Shown here piece after piece: positions 8,214 to 23,928 of a stretch of DNA of 45,101 bases. The notes under the pieces are model-generated. The model saw only the letters and a program-made list of their open reading frames with translations. It did no database searches and was not told the DNA's origin. Positions within the stretch are counted from its first letter, which is position 1. Each line of letters opens with the position of its first letter. The stretch covers positions 1 to 45,101 of the forward strand of contig JAFLTL010000017.1 in NCBI GenBank assembly GCA_022510505.1, in the 5' to 3' direction. The translations under genes and the position numbers were made by a program. This stretch comes from Muribaculaceae bacterium (GTDB lineage Bacteria > Bacteroidota > Bacteroidia > Bacteroidales > Muribaculaceae).

Positions 8214-8852
8214 ATGTTGATTATCGGAGTCGCCGGAGGAACCGGCTCAGGAAAAACAACCGTTGTCGACCGTGTTATTGGTGCACTCCCTCCGGGAGAG
8301 GTTGCCGTTCTTCCCCAGGACTCTTATTATAAGGATTCAAGTCATATACCACCCGAAGAACGTCAGAAAATCAACTTCGACGAGCCGGATGCCATTGAGT
8401 GGACTCTTCTGGTCGAGCAGCTGAAGCAACTTCGTGAGGGTAAAACCATAGAGATGCCCACATATTCCTATCTGACCTGTACGCGCCAGAAAGAGACGGT
8501 TCGTGTGGAACCACGCGATGTTGTCATCGTCGAAGGAATTTTGGTACTTTGCGATGAGATTCTGCGCGACATGATGAACATCAAATGTTTCGTTGACGCC
8601 GATGCCGACGAGCGCCTGATACGTGTCATATCACGTGATTGTGTGGAGCGCGGACGAACCCCGCAAATGGTCATTGACCGTTACGAGCGTGTTCTCAAAC
8701 CAATGCATTGCCAGTACATAGAGCCATCGAAACGTTTTGCCGACCTGATAATTCCTCAGGGTGGTACCAACAAGGTTGCCATTGGATTGCTTACAGATTT
8801 CATCGACGCACGTTTAAAGCGCGCTAAGGCCCTAAAGAATCAGGAACTATGA
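8214..8852 (+). CDS. udk: Uridine kinase
   Basis: A 212-residue uridine/cytidine kinase that phosphorylates uridine to UMP in pyrimidine salvage. Walker A is GGTGSGKT (residues 8-15). The family motifs [19 protein letters not shown], the PTYSY region, VEGILVL and the lid region with RDCVERGRT are all present. Family length is about 205-215, so it is complete. First gene of the plus-strand operon with a strong promoter just upstream; its stop overlaps the lptB start by 4 bases. Confidence 0.97.
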   Translation: MLIIGVAGGTGSGKTTVVDRVIGALPPGEVAVLPQDSYYKDSSHIPPEERQKINFDEPDAIEWTLLVEQLKQLREGKTIEMPTYSYLTCTRQKETVRVEPRDVVIVEGILVLCDEILRDMMNIKCFVDADADERLIRVISRDCVERGRTPQMVIDRYERVLKPMHCQYIEPSKRFADLIIPQGGTNKVAIGLLTDFIDARLKRAKALKNQEL

Positions 8853-9613
8853 CCGACCAGTCACAAGATAACCGCCACGTTCTCCGAACCGAGAACCTGG
8901 TGAAGAAATACGGTGCCCGAACCGTGGTCAACCATGTCTCTATTAACGTCAAGCAAGGAGAGATTGTCGGACTTCTTGGGCCCAACGGAGCCGGTAAAAC
9001 GACAACGTTCTACATGACCGTAGGATTGATTACGCCCAATGAGGGACAAATCTATCTCGATGACCTGAACATCACCAAATATCCTATCTACAAGCGTGCC
9101 CAGCAGGGTATCGGATACCTTGCCCAAGAAGCTTCGGTTTTCCGTAAACTGACAGTTGAGGATAACCTACGCGCCGTGCTGCAAATGACCCCTCTCACTC
9201 CCGCCGAGCAAAAGGATAAGCTCGACAGTTTGATTGACGAGTTCAACCTCGGACATGTGCGCAAGAATCTTGGTGAACGCCTATCGGGAGGTGAACGTCG
9301 ACGTACCGAAATAGCCCGTTGTTTGGCCATCAACCCCGACTTTATCATGCTTGACGAACCATTCGCAGGCGTAGACCCGATCAACGTCGAGGAGATTCAA
9401 GGTGTTGTCTATAATCTCAAAAAAAGAAACATCGGTATTCTCATCACCGACCATAACGCACAGGAGACACTGCGCATCACCGACCGTGCCTATCTCCTCT
9501 TCGAAGGCAAGATCCTTTTCCAAGGCACTTCTGAGGAGTTGGCCGAGAATCCGGTTGTCAGAGAAAAATATCTGGGTCGCGAATTCGTATTTTACCGCAA
9601 GAAATTTGACTGA
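8849..9613 (+). CDS. lptB: LPS export ABC transporter ATP-binding protein
   Basis: A 254-residue ABC ATPase of the LptB type, which powers LPS extraction from the inner membrane by LptFG and its delivery through LptC/A/D. Walker A is GPNGAGKT (residues 44-51), with [21 protein letters not shown], characteristic of LptB, then signature LSGGERRR and Walker [14 protein letters not shown], followed by the H-loop in [10 protein letters not shown]. The ATG overlaps the udk stop (ATGA). No lptA, lptC or lptF/G neighbours are present in the window. Confidence 0.96.
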   Translation: MTDQSQDNRHVLRTENLVKKYGARTVVNHVSINVKQGEIVGLLGPNGAGKTTTFYMTVGLITPNEGQIYLDDLNITKYPIYKRAQQGIGYLAQEASVFRKLTVEDNLRAVLQMTPLTPAEQKDKLDSLIDEFNLGHVRKNLGERLSGGERRRTEIARCLAINPDFIMLDEPFAGVDPINVEEIQGVVYNLKKRNIGILITDHNAQETLRITDRAYLLFEGKILFQGTSEELAENPVVREKYLGREFVFYRKKFD

Positions 9614-10322
9614 CAAAACAACACCGAAACCATTTCGGTTCAAGCAGTTTGAAGTATACCACTCAGCGGGTGGGCAAAAAGTAACCACCGACAGTGTGTT
9701 GCTCGGGGCATGGGTCAAGCCACCCGAAAACCCGCGATGGATTTTAGATGTTGGTGCCGGATCAGGCCTACTCTCGCTGATGATGGCTCAGAGATGGCCT
9801 CAGGCGGTGGTTAACGCGGTTGAAATCGATAAAGCGGCACATGAAGAATGTTTGCAAAATTTCTCTAATTCTCCTTGGCAGCAGAGGCTGCAGTCTCATC
9901 ATTTGGATTTCACCCGGTGGAACTGTCAATACGAGTTCGATTTGATAATCAGTAACCCACCATATTTCTCCGAACAGTTTTTTTCGCCCGATTCGCAAAG
10001 GATGATGGCCCGCAGCGAGGGATCGCTTAACCTGATTTCTCTAATTGAGATCTCGGCCGGTTTATTGAAGCCCAATGGTGTTATCGCCCTTGTCAGTAAA
10101 TCCTCCCGATTAGATGAAATCAAATTTCTTGCCGAGGTCAAACGGTTTAGATTGAATGTAACGCTGGTTTCGGGCAGGGAGGGGAAAGAGCCGGCTCTCT
10201 GTTTGGCAATGATGGGACCAACGGTTTCCGATTCGCTCGATAGTCTTGTCATCAAGGACCGCAACGGAAATTACACTGAAGACTATGTCAATCTGACAAA
10301 AGATTTCTACATAAATTTTTGA
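9606..10322 (+). CDS. tRNA1(Val) (adenine(37)-N6)-methyltransferase, TrmN6/YfiC-like
   Basis: A 238-residue SAM-dependent N6-adenine methyltransferase. Motif I is [16 protein letters not shown] and the catalytic motif IV is ISNPPYF, typical of N6-adenine modification; the N-terminus ([12 protein letters not shown] followed by [12 protein letters not shown]) is the YfiC/TrmN6 pattern, which methylates A37 of tRNA1(Val) in E. coli. No ATG exists between the lptB end and motif I. The TTG at 9606 is the only initiator codon giving the family's usual N-terminus, and it overlaps the lptB stop by 8 bases. The frame extends upstream inside lptB, but that part is an out-of-frame shadow. RNA specificity is family-based inference. 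Confidence 0.88.
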   Translation: MTDKTTPKPFRFKQFEVYHSAGGQKVTTDSVLLGAWVKPPENPRWILDVGAGSGLLSLMMAQRWPQAVVNAVEIDKAAHEECLQNFSNSPWQQRLQSHHLDFTRWNCQYEFDLIISNPPYFSEQFFSPDSQRMMARSEGSLNLISLIEISAGLLKPNGVIALVSKSSRLDEIKFLAEVKRFRLNVTLVSGREGKEPALCLAMMGPTVSDSLDSLVIKDRNGNYTEDYVNLTKDFYINF

Positions 10323-10331
10323 ATTCTGACA

Positions 10332-11219
10332 ATGGAAAATAAATATTTGCCAAGAACCAATCTTTCGATAGTATCAGGGTTTGCACTGTTCATCTTTTTG
10401 TTCCTTCTGATGCTGGTAATGACATCATTGCTCGCCGAATTCGTCACCTCGAAAATGACCAACCAGGTGGCCGGGTTTCGAATACTGACCGTCGTCCAGG
10501 ACCTCTTGGTGTTTATTCTCCCGGCTGTCGTTACAGCATTGCTCATGACCCGACTCCCGGCACGGTTCCTGAACATCGACTTGCCACCCTATCCCATACC
10601 ATTGACATTGGCACTAGTGACGCTTTTAGTTTCTATCCCGTTCATGAACAGAGTGATCGAGTGGAATGCAAACATTCAACTCCCTGAGGCTCTGGAAGGA
10701 CTTGAAGCTCAAATGAGACAAATGGAAGATACGGCCGAAACATTTATCAATAGTATGATGAACGGTTCTTCGGTCGGTTCACTTATTCTCTCAATCGCCA
10801 TCATCGGTGTGCTCGCCGGACTGTCCGAGGAACTCTTCTTCCGAGGAGCTCTCCAAAAACTATTGCTGATGACTGGAATGAACCATCATGTGGCAATCTG
10901 GACAGGGGCTGTTATCTTCAGTGTTTTCCATTTTCAATTTTTCGGATTTGTACCTCGACTGCTTCTCGGGGCCTATTTCGGCTACTTGGTTTGGTGGACT
11001 CGCAGTCTATGGATTCCTATCATTATCCACTCTATCAATAACTCTATCGTCGTGGTTACGGAATGGCATGAAGCCAATTTGCCCGAGAATGTTAATGTCC
11101 CCGATGAGGGTGGTAATTTGCTGGTCAATTTCATCAGCCTGTTGTTCATGGTTGCCGGACTATATTTGATTCGTCGTGCGTGTAACCCTAAGTCTAACTC
11201 AAGTGTCGTTTCCCAATGA
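10332..11219 (+). CDS. CPBP (CAAX/Abi) family intramembrane metalloprotease
   Basis: A 295-residue polytopic protein of the CPBP family (Abi/Rce1-like). Motif 1 is EEXXXR: Glu166-Glu167...Arg171 in SEELFFRGALQ. Motif 2 is the His of FHFQFFG (His200), and motif 3 is His233/Asn237 in HSINNS. These residues coordinate and activate the presumed catalytic water inside the membrane. About seven to eight helices are readable, with a hydrophilic segment near residues 115-145. Substrate unknown. It starts 9 bp after the methyltransferase and overlaps the next gene by 4 bases, so it is embedded in the udk-lptB operon. Confidence 0.93.
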   Translation: MENKYLPRTNLSIVSGFALFIFLFLLMLVMTSLLAEFVTSKMTNQVAGFRILTVVQDLLVFILPAVVTALLMTRLPARFLNIDLPPYPIPLTLALVTLLVSIPFMNRVIEWNANIQLPEALEGLEAQMRQMEDTAETFINSMMNGSSVGSLILSIAIIGVLAGLSEELFFRGALQKLLLMTGMNHHVAIWTGAVIFSVFHFQFFGFVPRLLLGAYFGYLVWWTRSLWIPIIIHSINNSIVVVTEWHEANLPENVNVPDEGGNLLVNFISLLFMVAGLYLIRRACNPKSNSSVVSQ

Positions 11220-12007
11220 ATTCTCTTCTGACTAACCGCGAACGAGAACGCTTTGCCTCACTTAAAACCGTAAAGGGACGACGAAAGGAGGGACTGTTCC
11301 TCATCGAAGGAGAGAGGGCGCTTGGAGAGTACCTCGATTCGTTTCCCAATGAAGTGTTGGTTATTATTGCTCTGGAGGAATGGCTGGAAAGAAACTCTTT
11401 ACGGCTTGACTGTTTCAACGGGAATGTATTTGTTGTTTCACGAAAGGACCTTAAGGAAATCAGCTCACTGACAACCATTCCCGAAGTAATTGGGGTCTGC
11501 CGTATACATGAAAAGTTTATACAGCCTTCCAAGCTGCTCAACGAACTCGTTATCGCTCTGGATCGGGTTCAGGACCCGGGAAACCTCGGCACTATAATCC
11601 GTATTGCCGACTGGTTTGGAATACGTCATATAGTTGCCTCCAATGACACTGTTGACTGTTACAACCCGAAGGTGGTGCAATCGACTATGGGGGCTCTTTC
11701 AAGGGTCAACTTCTTTCAGGTACCCGACCTGTCTCAATATCTCCATGAATACAGGCAGGCGCGTGGTCAGGTCTATGGCACGTTTCTTGACGGACAAGAT
11801 GTCTACGACGCTCCGATTTCAACTAATGGCTTGATAGTGATGGGTAACGAAGGTAACGGGGTGTCCCATGCCGTGGCCCAAGAGATTGACCGCCGTTTGC
11901 TAATACCCGCGTGGCCTCAGCATGCTTCACATGTCGAGTCGCTCAATGTGGCTGTCTCTACCGGTATAATTGTCGGAATTTTTAGAAATAAAACCAAAAT
12001 ATCATGA
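11216..12007 (+). CDS. SpoU/TrmH-family RNA 2'-O-methyltransferase
   Basis: A 263-residue SPOUT methyltransferase. An N-terminal substrate-binding domain (residues 1-95, KGRRKEGLFLIEGERAL typical of the RlmB/TrmH-like rRNA enzymes) precedes the knotted SpoU domain. The SpoU motifs are readable: LDRVQDPGNLGTIIRIADWFG (motif 1, with Asn/Arg), VMGNEGNGVS (motif 2) and IPAWPQHASHVESLNVAVSTGI (motif 3, SLNVAVA-like). It transfers methyl to a ribose 2'-OH of rRNA or tRNA; the exact target is not inferable. Both ends overlap neighbours by 4 bases (ATGA), indicating translational coupling. Confidence 0.93.
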   Translation: MNSLLTNRERERFASLKTVKGRRKEGLFLIEGERALGEYLDSFPNEVLVIIALEEWLERNSLRLDCFNGNVFVVSRKDLKEISSLTTIPEVIGVCRIHEKFIQPSKLLNELVIALDRVQDPGNLGTIIRIADWFGIRHIVASNDTVDCYNPKVVQSTMGALSRVNFFQVPDLSQYLHEYRQARGQVYGTFLDGQDVYDAPISTNGLIVMGNEGNGVSHAVAQEIDRRLLIPAWPQHASHVESLNVAVSTGIIVGIFRNKTKIS

Positions 12008-14433
12008 TTAAACACTTTACAATTTCATTATCTATCTTGCTTGCGTTGGGAGTAACACTACAAGCACGTGAATCTTTTGACGAAAACTGGAAATTCGCCT
12101 TCGGTAACGCTGCCGACCCTGCAAAGGACTTCGGCGCCGGTACGGAATATTTCAATTACCTGACAAAGGCTAGGTCGGTCCACAATGAGGGGCCTTACAG
12201 CGAGACTTTCAACCCGGCGAAATGGGATGTCGAGTGGATTGATGTTTCTCTTCCCCACGATTGGGTAGTGGATTTGCCTTTCGCCCCTGAAGCGAGTCAC
12301 AGCCACGGCTATAAGACAGTCGGCTATAAATATCCCGAAACGAGCGTGGGATGGTATCGCAAAGTGTTTGAAATACCCGAGGAGGACTATGGCAAACACA
12401 TCTCGCTACAGTTCGACGGCATTTTCCGGGACGCAAAAGTTTGGGTCAACGGTTTCTACCTTGGTGGCGAGCCCAGCGGTTATGCGACACAGGTCTACGA
12501 CATCTCGGAATATCTCAATTATGGGGGCGAAAATGTTGTGGCTGTCCGTGCCGATGCCACCTTCGAGGAAGGTTGGTTCTATGAGGGTGCCGGAATCTAT
12601 CGACATGCGTGGATTGACAAAACCGACAAACTCCATGTAGCACCCTTCGGCACGTTTGTGTATGCCAATCTTTCCGAACCCTACGACACCGCACAGGTGA
12701 TTGTCGAGACCACAGTGGAAAACATGTCACTCCAACCAATGGATTACACTGTCGAATCGAAACTAATAAGTCCCGACGGAGTAGAAATTTCTCTGCCGAC
12801 AGTAAGTGAGGAGGGTCTGGGTTCAAAGACCAACCGTAAGAGCATCAGCCAAGTAACGGTTTCCGAGCCAAAGCTATGGGACCTTGAGAATCCTCAACTT
12901 TATACATTGATTACCAACATCGTGCGTAACAATAAGGTTGTCGATTCCGACACCGTCACCACCGGTATTCGTGAGATACGTTTTGATGCCGACAATGGCT
13001 TCTTCCTCAACGGGAAGAATATCAAACTAAAAGGGGTGAATCTCCATCAAGACCATGCGGGCGTGGGAGCTGGAATCCCCGACGCGCTTCAGGCATATCG
13101 AATCAAGGAGCTGAAGAAATATGGTGTCAATGCCTATCGGTCCAGCCATAATCCCATGACTCCCGAAATGCTTGATGTCTGTGACTCGCTTGGAATCCTC
13201 GTCATGGAAGAGAACCGCTTAACCGGCATCAACGACGAACATGTTCGTTTGCTAAGACGCATGATCGAACGAGACCGTAATCATCCCTCGATAATTTTGT
13301 GGAGTATTGGCAATGAAGAATGGGGGACTGAATGGAACGACTTCGGCGAAAGAATCTCGGAGTCGATGAGGGAGTATGCCCACAATTTTGATTCCACCCG
13401 TCCGATGGCGATGGCAACCAGCGGTGGACCCACTGTAATCAAGCCTGTCGACGTTGCAGGCTACAACTATGTTGTACAGAATCCCATTGACGAGCACCGT
13501 CGAAACTATCCTCACCGCAAAGCTGTGGGTTCCGAGGAAACCACCGGGACCGGTGCACGTGGCGTATACTTCGACGACCGCGAGAACGGCTACATGACCG
13601 CCATCAACCGTCACAAAAGTGGACCCGACAGCCTCTACAACGCAATTGAGCGTGGATGGAAATTCTACGATGAACGGCCATGGCTTGCAGGACTTTTCTA
13701 TTGGACAGGTTTTGACTACCGCGGGGAGCCTAACCCGATGAAGTACCCTGCCACCGGTTCACAGTTCGGAATTCTGGACTACGCCGGATTCCCGAAAGAT
13801 GAAGCCTTCTACTTGCAGTCATGGTGGACCGATGAGCCGGTCTTGCACATTTTTCCCCATTGGAATCTTCAGGGACATGAAGGTGAAGAAGTCAGCGTGT
13901 GGGCTTACAGTAACATGGACGAGGTAGAACTGTTCGTCAACGGCAAGAGTCTCGGTCGTCAGTCGATGCCTCGCAACGGTCATCTTGAATGGACTGCCGT
14001 TTATAAACCCGGTATGTTGCGGGCAGTGGGGTATAAGAACGGCAAGAAGGTCATGGAAAAGAAAATCGAAACCACCGGAGCTCCGGCCAAATTGTTGCTT
14101 ACAGCTGACAGGCCCAGCATAAAGGCAGATAACCGGGATGTCTCGGTGATTACTGTTCAGGTCCTCGACAAGAAAGGACGTCCAGTGCCGGATGCCAATA
14201 TCGAGTTGACGTTGACAGTAAATGGCGACCTGAAAATCTTGGGGGTAGGCAATGGTGATCCGGCATGGCAAGCCCAAGAACGTCCTTTGAAAGGAGAAAA
14301 AACCATGACCATGAAAACCTTTAACGGTTTAGCTCAGATTTTACTCCAGTCAACCCATCAGGCCGGCAGCGGTGAGTTGATTGTTGAATCGGCCGGCCTT
14401 CAGCCTGCCGCACTTCCAATAGTCACCCGTTGA
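12004..14433 (+). CDS. Secreted glycoside hydrolase family 2 protein (DUF4982 type)
   Basis: An 809-residue exported GH2 enzyme, probably a beta-galactosidase-like exoglycosidase. A signal peptide (MIKHFTISLSILLALGVTLQA) lacks a lipobox. A sugar-binding jelly-roll (about residues 60-200), an Ig-like domain (about 205-325) and the TIM barrel (about 330-620) follow. The acid/base is Glu438 in SIGNEEWG, and the nucleophile is Glu511 or Glu512 in VGSEETTG. The C-terminus carries a DUF4982-like beta domain (about 625-700) and an invasin/Big-like beta domain (about 700-805). Specificity within GH2 is uncertain. Its ATG overlaps the stop of the RNA methyltransferase, so a periplasmic sugar hydrolase is coupled to a housekeeping operon; no SusC/SusD genes are nearby. 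A 16-bp hairpin follows. Confidence 0.93.
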   Translation: MIKHFTISLSILLALGVTLQARESFDENWKFAFGNAADPAKDFGAGTEYFNYLTKARSVHNEGPYSETFNPAKWDVEWIDVSLPHDWVVDLPFAPEASHSHGYKTVGYKYPETSVGWYRKVFEIPEEDYGKHISLQFDGIFRDAKVWVNGFYLGGEPSGYATQVYDISEYLNYGGENVVAVRADATFEEGWFYEGAGIYRHAWIDKTDKLHVAPFGTFVYANLSEPYDTAQVIVETTVENMSLQPMDYTVESKLISPDGVEISLPTVSEEGLGSKTNRKSISQVTVSEPKLWDLENPQLYTLITNIVRNNKVVDSDTVTTGIREIRFDADNGFFLNGKNIKLKGVNLHQDHAGVGAGIPDALQAYRIKELKKYGVNAYRSSHNPMTPEMLDVCDSLGILVMEENRLTGINDEHVRLLRRMIERDRNHPSIILWSIGNEEWGTEWNDFGERISESMREYAHNFDSTRPMAMATSGGPTVIKPVDVAGYNYVVQNPIDEHRRNYPHRKAVGSEETTGTGARGVYFDDRENGYMTAINRHKSGPDSLYNAIERGWKFYDERPWLAGLFYWTGFDYRGEPNPMKYPATGSQFGILDYAGFPKDEAFYLQSWWTDEPVLHIFPHWNLQGHEGEEVSVWAYSNMDEVELFVNGKSLGRQSMPRNGHLEWTAVYKPGMLRAVGYKNGKKVMEKKIETTGAPAKLLLTADRPSIKADNRDVSVITVQVLDKKGRPVPDANIELTLTVNGDLKILGVGNGDPAWQAQERPLKGEKTMTMKTFNGLAQILLQSTHQAGSGELIVESAGLQPAALPIVTR

Positions 14434-14542
14434 GTTGTTATTTTTCAGTTGACAAATTAACAAAGAGGTGGAAGAAGTCAATGTAAAAATGAGACAATTC
14501 ATGGATAACTAACCCACTAAATATAGAAGTTTGATATTAATA

Positions 14543-14580
14543 ACAATGCGGGGACGCTTCATTTAGCGTCCCCGCATTGT
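14543..14580. terminator. Strong bidirectional hairpin between GH2 and choloylglycine hydrolase genes
   Basis: A perfect 16-bp inverted repeat, ACAATGCGGGGACGCT and its complement, with a 6-nt loop (TCATTT). It lies between two converging genes (stops at 14433 and 14632). Flanks are A/T-rich but there is no long uninterrupted T run on either side, so it should end transcription in both directions mainly through the very stable stem. Confidence 0.8.
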
Positions 14581-14631
14581 ATATTCTAATCAATAGAGGA
14601 TAATCTTTTTGATGAAAATTAGTTATATATT

Positions 14632-15696
14632 TTATTTAGTAAGGTCAGAAAGTTCCATAACCGGGGTGAAGCCTTTGGACTTTTGCATGTCTTTCTTCAC
14701 GTTACCTCCGTAGACCTGTCCGTTCATCATGTCAAGTTTCATGATAGGACTCCCCGGGTTCAAGTTATAGTCATGAAGGTCTACCCACATTACCGAGGGA
14801 TCTATGGTTGGCTTGAAGTAGTAGACCAGATCTCTTTGGTCGGCACATGAACGCCAGCGGGTCGATGACATCTCCGGTTTTCCGGGAACTTCTATTCCAA
14901 CAGGAACCGAACAGTTGTCAATTACTCCAAAGACACCAGCTAAAGCCATTGCGTGGGATGAATTCTTAGGAACTGCTTTGATATAGAAGGATGCGCGAGC
15001 GAAACGGTCGGTGCTACGGTTTGTTCCAGGTAGCATATTCATTCCGCCAACCGATTCCCAATAGGAATTGATTGCTACCTGCTCTTCATAAGGAGGTGCG
15101 TTGGTCAAAACATCACAATCATAACCTTCGTTAAGTTGGAGTTTACCATCAATGTATTCAATAATGGCGCTATATCCTGTGTTGTCGGAGATGGCCATGT
15201 GCAGTGTTGTGGAACTGCCGTCGGGCATTGAGGGTGCCACAATTTGAATCAGATCCTGCTTTAGATACTCAACAGCCTCCTTTGTGGTGGCAAAATTGTC
15301 GAGCACGAACGAAGCCCAAAGGGCTGTAGACAGCTTTACCCTTGTATCTCCATCAGGTAGCTGATAGACCGAATTGGGCAAGTAAAGCAGATTTACTACG
15401 AGTCCTTTTTCGTTCAGTCCTTCCGACACACCCATATCATAGCCAACGGCGACGACCGAACCATATTTTGAGGTCCATTTCAACTGACCGTCAACGTATC
15501 CGCTTTTTTCTATTCCGCGAGGGTAGACATAAAGATTAGTGGGGATATTTGATTTCCAGTCGAGAGTTCGACCGGTAATGACCTGTGCCGAATCACCGAT
15601 AAAAACAACGCGCGTACAAGCGTCCGTCTTAGAAGGGAACATAACCGAGAGTCCCACAGCAGCGATTGCCAAAAGAGAAGTCTTGATTTTCTTCAT
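14632..15696 (-). CDS. Choloylglycine hydrolase family (bile salt hydrolase / penicillin V acylase), exported
   Basis: A 354-residue Ntn-hydrolase precursor. The signal peptide (residues 1-26, ending KTDA) is followed directly by Cys27, the N-terminal catalytic nucleophile once the leader is removed. Counting that Cys as residue 2, the enzyme-family residues Arg18 and Asp21 fall exactly on GRTLDW; later conserved elements include TNAPPYEEQ (the Asn region) and STRWRSCADQ (the Arg region). This layout matches Bacteroides periplasmic bile salt hydrolases, which cleave glycine or taurine from conjugated bile acids, but penicillin V acylases share it and specificity cannot be fixed by eye. The ATG at 15696 gives the clean signal peptide; an upstream in-frame ATG would add 12 residues. 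Monocistronic; no convincing promoter box was seen upstream. Confidence 0.92.
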   Translation of the reverse strand: MKKIKTSLLAIAAVGLSVMFPSKTDACTRVVFIGDSAQVITGRTLDWKSNIPTNLYVYPRGIEKSGYVDGQLKWTSKYGSVVAVGYDMGVSEGLNEKGLVVNLLYLPNSVYQLPDGDTRVKLSTALWASFVLDNFATTKEAVEYLKQDLIQIVAPSMPDGSSTTLHMAISDNTGYSAIIEYIDGKLQLNEGYDCDVLTNAPPYEEQVAINSYWESVGGMNMLPGTNRSTDRFARASFYIKAVPKNSSHAMALAGVFGVIDNCSVPVGIEVPGKPEMSSTRWRSCADQRDLVYYFKPTIDPSVMWVDLHDYNLNPGSPIMKLDMMNGQVYGGNVKKDMQKSKGFTPVMELSDLTK

Positions 15697-15838
15697 AATT
15701 TTAAAGTGGAGTAATGTTTTACTATATAACATTTCAAAAAGTTTAATGGTTGTGTCAATAATAAAAAAGTTATTGAGGTAGCTGTTATTTATTAGGCGTT
15801 AACGACCTGAGATCAAGTTATCAGCAGTAAGGAACAAA

Positions 15839-15867
15839 AAAATGGCGTGTTATAATCACGCCATTTT
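15839..15867 (-). terminator. Intrinsic terminator for the Cys-rich lipoprotein gene
   Basis: An 11-bp stem (AAAATGGCGTG and complement) with a 7-nt loop, followed on the minus strand by a run of T (plus-strand A run at 15836-15842). It lies 56 bp after the stop of the minus-strand gene at 15923 and upstream of the choloylglycine hydrolase gene, so it separates the two transcripts. Confidence 0.75.
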
Positions 15868-15922
15868 ACCCTAACACTAAATAAATCACACTACGTAAAA
15901 AAAATCTCACTTTTTGATTTCG

Positions 15923-16486
15923 TTATTTCTTCTCACCTTTTGGTGTGTTCTTGGGTGATGGTTTGCCATCCCGAGGTCCTTTGTTGCCGGGACGCCCGTC
16001 ACGGGAATCTTTTGATTTGTAACCTTTACGGGAACCCTGCATAAACTGAGAGGTTGCGACATTCTCAAGATATTTTTGATACTGCTCTGAAGTCAGGATA
16101 GATTTAATTTTGTTAAGTTTTTCCTGAGCAAGCTGCTTTTGCTGTTCGGGAGAGATTTTCCAGCAACATGGCTGACCTTCACCTTGGCAACATTTTGCGG
16201 TATCGCCCTGGCAACAAGGAGCTTCCTTGGGGGCCTTCTGAGGACGACCTTCATTGCGGAGGTTCTTCAGTTCGGTCTTTTGCTGTTCGGTCAATTCGAT
16301 TCCTTCGAAAGGATTTAACCTTGCCTTCCCATTATCGTGGCGTTGGCCTTTTTTGTCGTGGCGATTCTCTTTCTTTTCTACACTCTCCTTTTTGTCTTGG
16401 GAAACGCAACTTGTCAAGGTCGATGCACTGAGGGTCAAGCCTAAAGTGGTAAACAAAGCGATTCCAAACATTATCATTTTTTTCAT
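15923..16486 (-). CDS. Small LTXXQ (Spy/CpxP-like) lipoprotein with three Cys-Cys pairs
   Basis: A 187-residue exported protein. The N-terminus (MKKMIMFGIALFTTLG) leads to a lipobox LTSC with Cys27. A charged His/Lys stretch follows, then an LTEQQKTEL helix start and, later, LTSEQYQKYLENV, the paired LTXXQ pattern of Spy/CpxP/ZraP-type periplasmic chaperones and metal sensors. Between them lies an insert with three Cys-Cys doublets (CCQGDTAKCCQGEGQPCCW), and the protein ends in a roughly 35-residue Lys/Gly/Pro tail. I do not know a named family with this combination; metal or oxidant binding is inference from the cysteines. ATG at 16486 is preferred (16492 is an alternative, 16495 would be TTG). 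Transcribed alone, closed by its own terminator. Confidence 0.8.
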   Translation of the reverse strand: MKKMIMFGIALFTTLGLTLSASTLTSCVSQDKKESVEKKENRHDKKGQRHDNGKARLNPFEGIELTEQQKTELKNLRNEGRPQKAPKEAPCCQGDTAKCCQGEGQPCCWKISPEQQKQLAQEKLNKIKSILTSEQYQKYLENVATSQFMQGSRKGYKSKDSRDGRPGNKGPRDGKPSPKNTPKGEKK

Positions 16487-16672
16487 AATCATCAATTTTA
16501 AAAATTAGCGTTTTTAAATGATTTGTCTTTTTGACTTCTCAATCAAACGCAGGTTTAAATCGATAACTTTAATTAACAGTTTGTAGTTCTTAATTTACAG
16601 TTGAAGGTTTGATGCCGTACCTCAAGCTTTGTACAGGTAGAGATGCACAAGAGAAGTGTTGGGAGTTTTTAT

Positions 16673-16680
16673 TATCTTTG
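16673..16680 (+). promoter_or_regulatory. Bacteroidetes -7 box for LacZ-type gene
   Basis: TATCTTTG is a perfect TAnnTTTG box, placing the transcript start about 16-18 nt before the ATG at 16703. No TTTG at 19-21 bp upstream is found, so the -33 part is degenerate, as expected for an activated catabolic gene. The rest of 16487-16672 shows no gene. Confidence 0.5.
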
Positions 16681-16690
16681 AGAAAAATAA

Positions 16691-23163
<6,473 letters not shown>

Positions 23164-23167
<4 letters not shown>

Positions 23168-23901
23168 TTATGAGGACGTGCTGTTATGTGAAAACAGGCT
23201 TGTTTACGTTCGTATTTGACATAGCAACGATCACTGTCACGTTGAGTCTTAATTATTTCGGCCAGAAGATTCTTAAGATCTTCCTGAGTTCTTGGAACCG
23301 TTACCGAATCGCAAATAAACTTAGTATAACTGATGTCGAACGTAGTAGCATACTGATGGGCCGAGAGTTCAGATGCGTTGCTGTTGCGCCGTTGAAGTTT
23401 CTTGACCGATTCGGGTGTTCTTGTAACCGAAGTGACCTTTATTCTGTAATCTCCTCCCCCTCGTGCTTTCAGTGAATCGTTGAAGCTGCGTCCTATATCG
23501 ACCAAGAGTTGTTCAGCTTCAGGAACCAGATAGGGGACAGAATGTGTCAGATTGTCAAGATAATAATACCGGTTTGTTTTGAGTTTTACGAGTCGTTCAC
23601 CTTGGCGCCATGCATCGGCCAGTGATTCTATTGGTGCGATACCCAGTTCCTGGGCGGCTTCGAGATGTAGATAATTGCTGTCGTTGAAAACACGTGGCAG
23701 GGATCGCCCAACAGGGTTTATCATCATTTTAACGCCTCCGGGAGGCATTGAATCGAACTTGATGAGATAGATATTTTCATTGGTTTCACCTTCCAACATT
23801 GCGTCAACTTCGGAAGTCAAGTCGGCCAACAGCTCGTTATCCTTTCCCGAAGTACAAGAAACGATGAAGGAGACAACAATCCAGAAAAAGATTTTACGCA
23901 T
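23164..23901 (-). CDS. DUF5715-like LAS/M15-type putative peptidase lipoprotein
   Basis: A 245-residue exported protein. The start at 23901 gives MRKIFFWIVVSFIVSC, a lipoprotein signal with lipobox Cys16. The C-terminal half resembles LAS (M15-like) zinc peptidases: SAHQYATTFD places His182 and Asp189 with the SxHxxxxxxD spacing, and His238 in CFHITA would be the third ligand. VTSVTRTPESVKKLQRRN is the conserved strand-helix ahead of the first motif. This corresponds to DUF5715 in my recollection; D,D-carboxypeptidase-like activity on peptidoglycan is inference. Coupled to the AsmA-family gene by an ATGA overlap. Confidence 0.8.
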
Positions 23902-23928
23902 CAAAGAGAAATTTAATTGGGATGTTGA

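Noticed and set aside
9402..9605. N-terminal extension of the methyltransferase frame into lptB
   Set aside because: This part is an out-of-frame reading of lptB; the family N-terminus begins just after TTG 9606.
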